Part shown: positions 44,178 through 52,374 of the stretch, one piece after another
Numbering within the stretch: position 1 is the stretch's first letter
How the letters are laid out: each line of letters starts with the position of its first letter
NCBI RefSeq assembly: GCF_031928785.1
Contig: NZ_JARQAL010000001.1
From: Enterococcus_C asini_A
GTDB taxonomy: Bacteria > Bacillota > Bacilli > Lactobacillales > Enterococcaceae
DNA: 64,000 nucleotides
Strand: one strand, 5' to 3'
Notes under the pieces: generated by a model
The model's database searches: none
Told to the model about the DNA's origin: nothing
What the model saw: the letters and a program-made list of their open reading frames with translations, nothing else
Translations under genes and position numbers: made by a program

Positions 44178-45045
44178 AACAGTTAGTAAAAAGCTTCACG
44201 CATACGGTGTTTTAGTGATGTTCCAACATACGATATTCTCTTTTTCTTTTGGGATTGTTTCTTTACTATTAGCGTCAAAAGGAGAATTTCATTGGCGGCG
44301 AATCTTACTATTGATGATTGGACTACTGGCTGCCCGGACCGGGGCCAATGCCATTAATCGAGTGATTGATGCCAAGATTGACAAAGCCAATCCTCGCACC
44401 AGTACGCGGCAAATTCCCCAAGGAAAATTAAGTCAAAAAGAAGCACTGTGGTTTTCAATTTTTTGCTTTGCAATTACGGTTTTAGTTGCGGCGTTACTTG
44501 GCCCGGTGACTTTGGCTTTGTCTCCTGTAGCTTTACTTTTTATGGTGGGCTATTCTTATACAAAACGCTTTACGGCTTTGTGCCATTTAGTCTTAGGTTT
44601 CACTTGCGCCATGGCACCTGCGGGAGCGTGGATTGCTATTACCAACAGTTTTTCTTGGACAGCTTTCTTTTTAGCGGGTGCCAATATGTTTTGGGTGGCA
44701 GGTTTTGATATTATTTACGGGTCCCAAGACGTGGATTTTGACCGTAGCTATGGTGTTCATTCCATTCCAGCAGCGGTGGGCGTTAAAAATGGCTTGTTAA
44801 TTGCGCGACTGTTTCATGGGATAGCTTTTGTCTGTTTGTTGTTAGTAGGGTTTTTGACGCCTCAATTTGGTTGGTTATATTTTGTGGGGCTAGTGATGAT
44901 TGGCATCTTATTAATTTTTGAGCATTCCGTGGTGCGACCTGATCATTTGGCCCATGCGGAAATTGCTTCTTATAATGTAAACGAATTGGTCAGCCTCGTT
45001 TTTTTAGTAACTGGGGTTTTGGATATTTTTTCTAGACAAATATAA
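44164..45045 (+). CDS. UbiA-family prenyltransferase (MqnP/UbiA-like)
   Basis: A 293-residue integral membrane protein with about eight or nine helices. Its two Asp-rich motifs are NAINRVIDAKID (about residues 61-72) and GSQDVDFDRSYGVHSIP (about 184-200). The second matches the YxxxDxxFDRxxGVHSIP form found in 4-hydroxybenzoate and futalosine-pathway (MqnP) prenyltransferases. It would attach a polyprenyl chain to an aromatic ring. It overlaps the ubiD-like gene and is followed by a lipoprotein gene. Confidence 0.88.
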   Translation: MAWIKTVSKKLHAYGVLVMFQHTIFSFSFGIVSLLLASKGEFHWRRILLLMIGLLAARTGANAINRVIDAKIDKANPRTSTRQIPQGKLSQKEALWFSIFCFAITVLVAALLGPVTLALSPVALLFMVGYSYTKRFTALCHLVLGFTCAMAPAGAWIAITNSFSWTAFFLAGANMFWVAGFDIIYGSQDVDFDRSYGVHSIPAAVGVKNGLLIARLFHGIAFVCLLLVGFLTPQFGWLYFVGLVMIGILLIFEHSVVRPDHLAHAEIASYNVNELVSLVFLVTGVLDIFSRQI

Positions 45046-45066
45046 AAGAAAAGAGGAAATGATAAG

Positions 45067-46032
45067 ATGATGAAAAAATTACTAAGTACAGTAGGAATTG
45101 TTACGTTGGCATTGGCTACTTTAAGTGCTTGTGGTACAAAGGATTCTAGCGATACAGCGACTTCTTCTGCTAAAGAGGCTAAAACAGAAACCTTAACATT
45201 AGGAGTAATGCCTTCCACAGATAATATTCCTTTGATTTTAGCCCATGAAAAAGGCTTTGATAAAGATCACGGGGTCAATCTGAAATTGGAAACTTTTAAA
45301 GCGGCTAAAGATCGAGATGCGGCTTTCCAAGCAGGAAAAGTCGACGGGGTGTCCACCGACTTGGTGGCCATTGCGATTTACCAAGAAGCCGGCATGGATG
45401 TGAAGATCACCGGCAATACCTATGGTCAATTTGATTTAATTACTGGGGATGATTCAATTCAAACCACAGCCGACTTAAAGGGCAAAGATGTGATTTTGTC
45501 TAAACGGACAGGTACAGAATATGCGGTAACAATGATGTTAGAAAAAGCTGGCTTAACCGATGCAGATATTAATGTTAGCGAAGTGCCTCAAGTGCCTACT
45601 CGCTTGGAATTGTTGAAAAACAAACAAGCGCAAGGAGCGATTTTACCAGAACCATTTGCAACCATGGCTACAGCCGATGGGTTGCGAGTATTGGATTCTA
45701 CTAAAAAAATTGGCATTAATCCTTTTGTGATGGGGATGCCTGCTGATGTCATTGACCAAAAAGCGGATGCGATTAAAGGCATGTATGAAGCCTATAATGA
45801 TGCGGTCGATTACATTAAAGAACATGATAAGAGTGACTATATCCAGTTGTTTATCGACGAAGTAGGCTTTCCTGAAGATTTGAAAGATCAAATCACGGTA
45901 CCGGATTACACACAAGCCGAACAAGCTACTGAAGCCGATATTACCAGTGCTTTTACTTGGGCCAAAGAGCACGATTTATTAACCAAAGACTTAACACCAA
46001 AAGATGTCTTATCTGATGTTTACTTTAAATAA
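45067..46032 (+). CDS. ABC-type substrate-binding lipoprotein (NMT1/SsuA-like)
   Basis: A 321-residue lipoprotein. The signal peptide ends in the lipobox LSAC with Cys22, followed by a Ser/Thr/Ala linker. A type 2 periplasmic-binding fold covers about residues 40-320 (LGVMPSTDNIPLILAHEKGF, GVSTDLVAIAIYQEAGMDVK). The family binds thiamine precursors, sulfonates, nitrate and aromatic acids. No permease or ATPase gene is beside it. Its place after ubiD/ubiA suggests it captures a precursor for that pathway. The start at 45067 has GAGGAA upstream; 45070 is possible. Confidence 0.85.
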   Translation: MMKKLLSTVGIVTLALATLSACGTKDSSDTATSSAKEAKTETLTLGVMPSTDNIPLILAHEKGFDKDHGVNLKLETFKAAKDRDAAFQAGKVDGVSTDLVAIAIYQEAGMDVKITGNTYGQFDLITGDDSIQTTADLKGKDVILSKRTGTEYAVTMMLEKAGLTDADINVSEVPQVPTRLELLKNKQAQGAILPEPFATMATADGLRVLDSTKKIGINPFVMGMPADVIDQKADAIKGMYEAYNDAVDYIKEHDKSDYIQLFIDEVGFPEDLKDQITVPDYTQAEQATEADITSAFTWAKEHDLLTKDLTPKDVLSDVYFK

Positions 46033-46040
46033 TGATTTTT

Positions 46041-46070
46041 ACAGCGACCCCAATTTTGCGGTCGCTGTTC
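46041..46070 (+). terminator. Hairpin with weak T-run after the lipoprotein gene
   Basis: ACAGCGACC (46041-46049) pairs with GGTCGCTGT (46060-46068), followed only by TCTTG. It is likely a partial terminator inside the five-gene run. Confidence 0.55.
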
Positions 46071-46093
46071 TTGAAATAGGAAGGAAATAAGCT

Positions 46094-48034
46094 ATGACGC
46101 GAGTATATCAAGATCGAACCATTGAATTATTAGCTCCTGTGGGTACCTTTGAAGATTTTAAACAAGTGATTCACAGTGCGGCCGATGCAGTGTACCTTGG
46201 GGGCAAGCAGTTTAATATGCGCATGCACAATCCAAAGCACAATTTAAGCAATGAAGAAATTGCCGAAGCGGTGACGATTGCCCACGATTTAGACAAGAAA
46301 GTCTATGTGACGTTTAACAATATGATGACCGACGAAGAACTGGCTAGTGCGGAAAGTTATTTACACTTTTTAGAAGCCGCTCAAGTAGATGCTTTGATTA
46401 TTCAAGACTTTGGTGCTGTGCAATTGATCAAAGATTTAGGCATTGATTTAGAGATGCACTTGAGTATCATGGCCAATGTTCACAACCGGGAAATGTTAGC
46501 CGCAGCGTCAGAATTAGGTGTGACGCGCTGTGTGATTTCTCGAGAAGCTAGTTTGGCTGATGTAGAAGACTTTGTGAAAGATTATCCTGAATTGGAATAT
46601 GAATACTTTATCCACGGGGATATGTGCATTGCTCATGGTGCTCAGTGTTATGCCAGTGGGGTTTACTTTGGCAAAAGTGGCAATCGAGGCTTGTGTATGA
46701 AGCCATGTCGCTGGGCTTACCAAAATGAAAAAGACGATGAACTCGTTTACCCTATGGCGGTAAAAGATATGTCTTTGTATCAACACATTCCTGAATTGAT
46801 CTTATCAGGAGTAAACTCTTATAAGATTGAAGGGCGCATGCGTGGGGCAGATTATTTAATCGATTTGATCAATCTGTATGGCGAGGCTATTGATCGCTTT
46901 TTAGCTGATCCAATCAGCTACCAAACGGATGCTAAAAAGGTCGAATATCTGGAAGAAAATCGGGTACGGGACTTGTCTACGGCTTACGCTTTTGGCAAGC
47001 CGGGACGCAACAATATCGCCCTAGATGGCAAACGAGAACCCCGGGTATTCTCACGCCCCCTAGAAGAGCCGGTTATGAAAGAGCGACGGGTGGCAAAAGT
47101 GGCAGAACATTTCCAAGAACTGCTTGGTAATGAAGTGAAAACAAAACCTTTAGAGTTGCGGGTAACGGTGGATAGTAAAGCCAGTGCTAAGGCTGCTTTA
47201 CTTGCAGGAGTAGACAGTCTTTATCTTTCTGGTGAAGTATTTGCACCAAACCCAGCAATTTCTTTAGCAGACCTTACAGAAATTGCTGCTTTAGCCAAAC
47301 AAAGTCAGACACCGGTATATTACGTCTTACCACGGATGGTGAATCAAAATCAATTTCGTTTATTAGATGCTTTTGTAGCGCAACTGCCAAAGGTGGGGAT
47401 TACCGGATTAGTGGTTTCCAATCTTGGGGAAATTCGTCGTTATGGCAAGTTGAATTTGAAACTGCGAGGTGATTACGGGTTAAATGTCTACAATCACCTC
47501 AGTGGTAAATTCTATCAAGAACAAGGCTTAGAATCCGTTACATTGTCTATCGAAGCACCGGTTTCCATTGTAGCGACGACACCTAAACAAATGCCTATTG
47601 CCTCGGAGTTGATTGTGCAAGGTGCCCCTACGTTGATGTATATGGAGTATTCCTTTAAAAAGGCCCTGTCAAACCAAACGGATAAAGATTGGATTGACGG
47701 AGGTAGCACGAATGATAATTTGGATTTAATCGATGAAAATGGCTTTGTGCGGAAGATTCGAGTAGATCAATACGGTAAAAACCATCTCTTGCCGACAAAA
47801 GATTTTTCTTACGCGGTCTTGTTACCAGAACTAAGTAGGACGGGTCTAGATGCACTGCGAATTGAAGCTAAAGAATACAGTCCCGACGTATTGGAGCAAG
47901 TGATTGCATTGTATCGTGAAGCGCTAAATGAGTCTGATACCTCAACTAGTTTAGAAAAACGAATGGAATGGGCAGATAAGCTTGCCACTATTACCGGGCA
48001 TGAGCAAAGTTTACAGACTTTGATTTTTAATTAA
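46094..48034 (+). CDS. U32-family peptidase-like protein
   Basis: A 646-residue U32 protein. The N-terminal TIM-barrel part (ELLAPVGTFEDFKQVIHSAADAVYLG) carries the family signature EYEYFIHGDMCIAHGAQC and the four-cysteine set C-x(n)-C-x(n)-CMKPC at about residues 180-210, which in studied members binds a [4Fe-4S] cluster. A second domain covers about 350-640. Relatives hydroxylate tRNA or rRNA bases (TrhP, RlhA) or the ubiquinone ring (UbiU/UbiV). It lies 61 bases after the lipoprotein gene and 25 before the aminotransferase gene. AGGAAGG precedes the ATG. Confidence 0.85.
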   Translation: MTRVYQDRTIELLAPVGTFEDFKQVIHSAADAVYLGGKQFNMRMHNPKHNLSNEEIAEAVTIAHDLDKKVYVTFNNMMTDEELASAESYLHFLEAAQVDALIIQDFGAVQLIKDLGIDLEMHLSIMANVHNREMLAAASELGVTRCVISREASLADVEDFVKDYPELEYEYFIHGDMCIAHGAQCYASGVYFGKSGNRGLCMKPCRWAYQNEKDDELVYPMAVKDMSLYQHIPELILSGVNSYKIEGRMRGADYLIDLINLYGEAIDRFLADPISYQTDAKKVEYLEENRVRDLSTAYAFGKPGRNNIALDGKREPRVFSRPLEEPVMKERRVAKVAEHFQELLGNEVKTKPLELRVTVDSKASAKAALLAGVDSLYLSGEVFAPNPAISLADLTEIAALAKQSQTPVYYVLPRMVNQNQFRLLDAFVAQLPKVGITGLVVSNLGEIRRYGKLNLKLRGDYGLNVYNHLSGKFYQEQGLESVTLSIEAPVSIVATTPKQMPIASELIVQGAPTLMYMEYSFKKALSNQTDKDWIDGGSTNDNLDLIDENGFVRKIRVDQYGKNHLLPTKDFSYAVLLPELSRTGLDALRIEAKEYSPDVLEQVIALYREALNESDTSTSLEKRMEWADKLATITGHEQSLQTLIFN

Positions 48035-48059
48035 TCGGCTACTTAGAAAGGAGAAAGAC

Positions 48060-49361
48060 ATGAGTTATTTAGGACCAGCAGGAGTTATTGCCAAAAAACA
48101 GGAATATTTCGTTCCTTGCATCAATCATTTTTATAAAGAACCCCCAGAATTTGTCAAAGGGGAGATGCAGTATCTTTTTGATTCTACTGGAAAAAAATAT
48201 TTAGATTTTTATGCCGGCGTATCTGTGATGAACTGTGGTCACTCCAACCCAGCCATCATTAACCCGGTAATCAATCAAATCCAAGACTTACAGCACGTCT
48301 GCAATATTTATCTCACGGAAAACGGAGTGAATCTGGCTGAACAATTAGCTGCGGTGACACCGGGGGATTTGAAACGAACTTTCTTTGTGAACTCTGGGAC
48401 AGAAGCCAATGAAGGAGCTCTTTTAATGGCGCAACTATACACCGGTGCCCATGAATTTATCGCTTTGGATCTCGGATTACACGGGCGCACGCAACTGACC
48501 ATGAGTTTAACTGGGATTGGCATGTGGCGCACTACGGACACGCCGAATGGGGGGATTCACTTTGCAAAAAATCCTTACTTTTATCGGGATGGCCGTCATG
48601 ATACCAATCAAAGCCAAGAAGATTTTGAAGAAGAATGTCTTGCCGATGTGGAACGCTTGATTCGTCGCCGAACTTCTGGCAAGATTGCGGCCATGATCGT
48701 AGAAGCTATTCAAGGCAATGCCGGAATCGTTACGCCAACAGCTAACTACTTCAAAAAGCTCAAAGCGCTATTGGAAAAACACAATATTTTGTTAATTGCG
48801 GATGAAGTTCAAACGGGTTTTGGCCGCACCGGTAAAATGTTTGCTATGGAAAACTTCGGTGTCGTGCCGGATATTATGACAGTGGCCAAAGCATTAGGCA
48901 ATGGCTTTCCCATTGGAGCGTACATCACCACCGATGAAATTGCCGCAGCTTTCACCAGACCTTCTGCCTCTACATTAGGGGGCAATCCCGTCTCCACTGC
49001 AGCGGGCATGGCAGTGTTGCAATACTTGGCAGAAGCAAACTTATTGGAAAATGCCAAAGAGCGAGGGACACAATTACAAGCAGGACTTTTAGAATTGCAA
49101 AAACGCCATGATTTAATCGGGGATGTTCGGGGAATCGGATTGATGGTAGGAGCTGAATTGGTTACGAATCGTACCACACTAGCCCCCGCTGCGGATCAAG
49201 TGGATGAAATTCTAGAAAAAATGAAAGATCGAGGCATTTTAGTAGGAAAAAACGGTGAGAATCGCAATGTCCTAGCCATGCAACCACCATTAGTAATCAC
49301 CCCAGAAGACGTAGCGTTCTTTTTGAAGAATTTAGATGAAGTATTGAGTGAGGTGGAATAA
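48060..49361 (+). CDS. Class III PLP-dependent aminotransferase
   Basis: A 433-residue class III aminotransferase, with FVNSGTEANEGALLMA, LLIADEVQTGFGRTGKMF, and the PLP lysine in TVAKALGNGFPIGAYITT. It resembles AGXT2 and 4-aminobutyrate/ornithine aminotransferases. The donor and acceptor cannot be told from sequence. AAAGGAG precedes the ATG, 25 bases after the U32 gene. Last gene of the five-gene run. Confidence 0.88.
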   Translation: MSYLGPAGVIAKKQEYFVPCINHFYKEPPEFVKGEMQYLFDSTGKKYLDFYAGVSVMNCGHSNPAIINPVINQIQDLQHVCNIYLTENGVNLAEQLAAVTPGDLKRTFFVNSGTEANEGALLMAQLYTGAHEFIALDLGLHGRTQLTMSLTGIGMWRTTDTPNGGIHFAKNPYFYRDGRHDTNQSQEDFEEECLADVERLIRRRTSGKIAAMIVEAIQGNAGIVTPTANYFKKLKALLEKHNILLIADEVQTGFGRTGKMFAMENFGVVPDIMTVAKALGNGFPIGAYITTDEIAAAFTRPSASTLGGNPVSTAAGMAVLQYLAEANLLENAKERGTQLQAGLLELQKRHDLIGDVRGIGLMVGAELVTNRTTLAPAADQVDEILEKMKDRGILVGKNGENRNVLAMQPPLVITPEDVAFFLKNLDEVLSEVE

Positions 49362-49373
49362 GAGTGCCACTTT

Positions 49374-49408
49374 AAAAAGATTGAGGTGATTATTGCCTCA
49401 ACCTTTTT
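49374..49408 (+). terminator. Terminator of the ubiD-to-aminotransferase run
   Basis: AAAAAGATTGAGG pairs with CCTCAACCTTTTT around nine bases. Confidence 0.85.
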
Positions 49409-49428
49409 AAATTTCCCATCTAAAGAAA

Positions 49429-49460
49429 AGAGCCCTTGAATGGAAGATTCAAGGGACTCT
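49429..49460 (-). terminator. Second terminator downstream of tRNA-Lys
   Basis: AGAGCCCTTGAAT pairs with ATTCAAGGGACTCT. On the minus strand it is followed by TTTCTTT. Confidence 0.75.
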
Positions 49461-49473
49461 GGATGTAAAAATT

Positions 49474-49538
49474 ACAAAAAAATACCACCGCGTACATTCT
49501 TTTCGAAATCTCCAAGGAGACCAAGAACGTACCGGTGG
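49474..49538 (-). terminator. Long branched hairpin terminator after tRNA-Lys
   Basis: On the minus strand, CCACCGGTACGTTCTT pairs with AAGAATGTACGCGGTGG (one bulge and one mismatch). An inner CTCC/GGAG hairpin lies between the arms, and a TATTTTTTT tail follows. It is longer than a usual tRNA terminator. Confidence 0.75.
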
Positions 49539-49556
49539 CGTGGGTTTGGCACCCAA

Positions 49557-49629
<73 letters not shown>

Positions 49630-49833
49630 GTAACTTTCCTATGTGAAAAGTACTTTATTATGTTAGCATTTCAAATTTGAAAATGCAAGGGATATTCGTA
49701 AAAAAATTTCATGCTGTTTCCTAAAAAGAAATGCACCTTTAATGAATATGAAAAAGAGCTTTTCTTTTAAATAAGATTCAAAAAGTAAAAAAAGTTTAAA
49801 GACATCTTGAAAAAAATTCCTTCTAAGACTCAG

Positions 49834-49865
49834 TTCACAAAAAATTCACAATTACTTTGTATAGT
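49834..49865 (+). promoter_or_regulatory. OmpR-family direct-repeat box and -10 of a small-RNA candidate
   Basis: TTCACA (49834-49839), N5, TTCACA (49845-49850): an 11-bp direct repeat like PhoP boxes, or WalR boxes read on the other strand. The promoter -35 region is taken up by the box and TATAGT (49860-49865) is the -10. A 17-base string here recurs upstream of groESL. Confidence 0.55.
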
Positions 49866-49871
49866 ACCAGT

Positions 49872-49966
49872 GTACCAACAAACAACCTGTCTTATTCCAA
49901 GACAAACCCTAACACTTTTTCATTTTTACTCCTGCCTACTGGTCCCCCGCCAGTAGGTCTTTTTTT
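49872..49966 (+). ncRNA. Candidate small RNA under an OmpR-type box
   Basis: About 95 nt from the predicted start to the terminator CCTACTGG-TCCCCCG-CCAGTAGG-TCTTTTTTT (49935-49966). A short hairpin GTCTT-ATTCC-AAGAC lies at 49889-49903. No open frame. The plan (direct-repeat box, -10, short RNA, strong terminator) is like the streptococcal CiaR-driven csRNAs, but the sequence is not. Expression is inference. Confidence 0.5.
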
Positions 49967-50076
49967 GATCTTAGTTAAGAAGGAAACTCTATCTTTTTTT
50001 CTTTTTCACCCTGTGCTATACTCTATGTAGTTTTGAAAACTAGATAAACTGATAATAGAAATTTGAAGGTGGAGAA

Positions 50077-50640
50077 ATGGAAGATTTCAATCCGGATATT
50101 AAAGCGTGGGGAGCTAAATTAGCGAGCTTTCATTTGCCACGTTGGACAGAATTACCTGAATTGGAGTTGTATATGGATCAAGTATTAACTTTGGTGACCG
50201 TCTATTTATCTCCGGTGATTCCCCCGGAAAAACACAATTTATTGACCAAAGCCATGGTTAACAACTATGTGAAATTAGGCATGATTCCAGCGCCGAAAAA
50301 AAAGCGTTATGACAAGACTCACGTGGCTTTTTTACTCGCCATTACAATATTAAAGCAAGTATTAACGATACCAGAAATTAAAGAAGGCATTTTATTTCAA
50401 GCACAAGTGGCAGGGATTCAAAGAGCTTATGACTTCTTTTGCGAAGAAACCGAGCTCGCTTTGAAACGCAATGGAGATTTGGCCCAAGGAAAAATCCCTC
50501 CAGAAGAACAAGGGAAAATCGAGTTTCCTTTTCTAGCCGCACGAGCAGCTACCTTATCATTTGCCAATAAATTACTTGCGGAAAAAGTAATCGAATGCGA
50601 GATTGCTTATCTGCAAAACAAGGAGAAAACACATGAATAA
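50077..50640 (+). CDS. DUF1836 domain protein
   Basis: A 187-residue protein (MEDFNPDIKAWGAKLASFHLPRWTELPELELYMDQ) with LTKAMVNNYVKLGMIPAPKKKRYDKTHVAFLLAI, the DUF1836 block, which looks like a MerR-type helix-turn-helix in the middle. Function unknown. TATACT at 50017-50022 with TGTGC in front is a likely promoter -10. It overlaps degV by eight bases, so the two are coexpressed. Confidence 0.85.
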   Translation: MEDFNPDIKAWGAKLASFHLPRWTELPELELYMDQVLTLVTVYLSPVIPPEKHNLLTKAMVNNYVKLGMIPAPKKKRYDKTHVAFLLAITILKQVLTIPEIKEGILFQAQVAGIQRAYDFFCEETELALKRNGDLAQGKIPPEEQGKIEFPFLAARAATLSFANKLLAEKVIECEIAYLQNKEKTHE

Positions 50641-51490
50641 AGAAAAAATTGCTATTTTAGCTGATTCCGGCAGTGATGTGCCTCAAGATTTTAGCCAAGC
50701 ACATCACGTGTACACCTTGCCGTTAAAGGTGATTTATCCCGACCGAGAGTATACGGACAAAGTAGATATCTCTTCTCAAGAAGTTATTGACCGTATGCCC
50801 GGAGAAATCCCTAAGACCTCTCTTCCTGATGGGGCTAGTATCGTGGCGGTCTTTGATGAAATCAAAGCCGCAGGTTATGAAAAAGTAATTGCCGTAACCA
50901 TTTCCAGTGGACTTTCTGGAACTTATAATATGGTGCAAATGATGGCAAAAGACTATGAAGGCTTGGATATTTTTGTTTTGGATACGAAAAACATCGGGAT
51001 TGCCTCAGGATTGCAAGCAATTCGAGCAGTGGAGCTGGTAGAAAGTGGTCTGGACTTTGAAACCATTTGCCAAAAATTAGCAGCAGAAGTTTTTCAAAAC
51101 AAAGTATTTTTTAATGTGGCCACGTTGGAATATTTACAAAAAGGTGGACGGATTGGGTTAGTTACGGCGATTTTTGGAACAGCCTTAAAGTTAAATCCAA
51201 TTATTTCTTGTAATGAAGAAGGAGTCTATTACACCGTAGCGAAATCTCGGGGACGTAAAAAGAGTCTGGCGAAATCATTGGAGTTAGTAAAAGACTTTGC
51301 AGGTAAGAGTCAAAAATATCGTTTGGCAGTAGCCCATGCCGGTGCAAAAGAAGAAGCCCAAGAAATGATGAAATGGCTGACGGCACTGTTGCCTAATGCG
51401 GTGGAACAATATTTTGGTGAAATTTCTCCTGCTTTAGTCGTGCATACTGGCCCTGGTTTATTAGGGGTAGGCGTACAAGTATTAGATTAA
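50633..51490 (+). CDS. DegV family fatty acid-binding protein
   Basis: A 285-residue protein, MNKEKIAILADSGSDVPQDF, with KTSLPDGASI and VTISSGLSGTYNMVQMM, the lipid-binding DegV fold, and LEYLQKGGRIGLVTAIFG. DegV proteins bind fatty acids; FakB members present them to the kinase FakA for phosphorylation. AAGGAG lies upstream of the ATG, inside the DUF1836 gene end. A FakA gene is not in the window. Confidence 0.9.
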   Translation: MNKEKIAILADSGSDVPQDFSQAHHVYTLPLKVIYPDREYTDKVDISSQEVIDRMPGEIPKTSLPDGASIVAVFDEIKAAGYEKVIAVTISSGLSGTYNMVQMMAKDYEGLDIFVLDTKNIGIASGLQAIRAVELVESGLDFETICQKLAAEVFQNKVFFNVATLEYLQKGGRIGLVTAIFGTALKLNPIISCNEEGVYYTVAKSRGRKKSLAKSLELVKDFAGKSQKYRLAVAHAGAKEEAQEMMKWLTALLPNAVEQYFGEISPALVVHTGPGLLGVGVQVLD

Positions 51491-51503
51491 TGAATAAAAA
51501 ACA

Positions 51504-51537
51504 AACAGCTTGGGACTGGTGTCTGAGCTGTTTTTTC
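51504..51537 (+). terminator. Terminator of DUF1836-degV
   Basis: AACAGCT pairs with AGCTGTT, with an inner GAC/GTC pairing, followed by TTTTTT. Confidence 0.8.
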
Positions 51538-51599
51538 TTGTTTTTCGAAAGAGAGATTTTAAGAAAGTATAGCGACAAACTTATGGAAATCTAGGTTTT

Positions 51600-51629
51600 C
51601 GTGAAAACGATGTGAAAATGAGTTATAAT
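51600..51629 (+). promoter_or_regulatory. walR promoter with OmpR-type direct repeat
   Basis: CGTGAA (51600-51605), N5, TGTGAA (51611-51616), then TATAAT (51624-51629). The repeat sits where a -35 would be; no other -35 is visible. TGTGAA is the complement of the TTCACA half-sites at 49834 and 57427. Confidence 0.55.
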
Positions 51630-51666
51630 AAGGAACATAATCTAAAGAATAGACGAGGTGCTCTTT

Positions 51667-52371
51667 GTGAAAAAGATACTAGTTGTCGATGACGAAAAGC
51701 CCATTTCCGACATCGTGAAATTTAACCTTGATAAAGAAGGCTATGATGTATATACAGCCTATGATGGGGAAGAAGCCATTGAAAAGGTGAAAGAAGTCGA
51801 ACCGGACTTGATTTTATTGGATTTGATGTTGCCAAAAATTGATGGGTTAGAAGTAGCTCGAGAAGTTCGGAAAAACTACGATATGCCGATTATTATGGTG
51901 ACTGCAAAGGATTCAGAAATCGATAAAGTTTTAGGCTTAGAACTAGGGGCCGATGATTACGTGACGAAGCCTTTCTCCAATCGCGAATTAATCGCACGGG
52001 TAAAAGCTAATTTGCGCCGTGGTTCTCAAGCGACAAAAGAAGCAGAAGAAGAAGCCAATAATGATTTAACCATTGGCAATCTGACTATTTTGCCAGAAGC
52101 TTATATGGTGACTAAAAATGGTAGCACCATTGAATTAACTCATCGAGAATTTGAACTCTTACATTACTTGGCAAAACATTTGGGTCAAGTTATGACCCGG
52201 GAACACTTATTGCAAACCGTGTGGGGTTATGATTATTTTGGTGATGTGCGAACAGTGGATGTAACGGTGAGACGTTTGCGGGAAAAAATTGAAGACAACC
52301 CAAGCCATCCCAATTACTTAGTAACCAGACGGGGCGTAGGCTATTATTTACGCAACCCGGAACAGGAGTAG
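51667..52371 (+). CDS. walR: Essential two-component response regulator WalR
   Basis: A 234-residue OmpR-family regulator. The receiver domain covers about residues 1-115 (ILVVDDEKPISDIVKFNLDKEG; phospho-acceptor D in LLDLMLPKIDGLEV). A winged-helix DNA-binding domain covers about 135-232 (LTHREFELLHYLAKHLGQVMTREHLL; VDVTVRRLREKIE). WalRK governs wall hydrolases and wall homeostasis. The start is GTG at 51667 with GAGGTG seven bases upstream. It heads walRKHIJ. Confidence 0.97.
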   Translation: MKKILVVDDEKPISDIVKFNLDKEGYDVYTAYDGEEAIEKVKEVEPDLILLDLMLPKIDGLEVAREVRKNYDMPIIMVTAKDSEIDKVLGLELGADDYVTKPFSNRELIARVKANLRRGSQATKEAEEEANNDLTIGNLTILPEAYMVTKNGSTIELTHREFELLHYLAKHLGQVMTREHLLQTVWGYDYFGDVRTVDVTVRRLREKIEDNPSHPNYLVTRRGVGYYLRNPEQE

Positions 52372-52374
52372 CAA

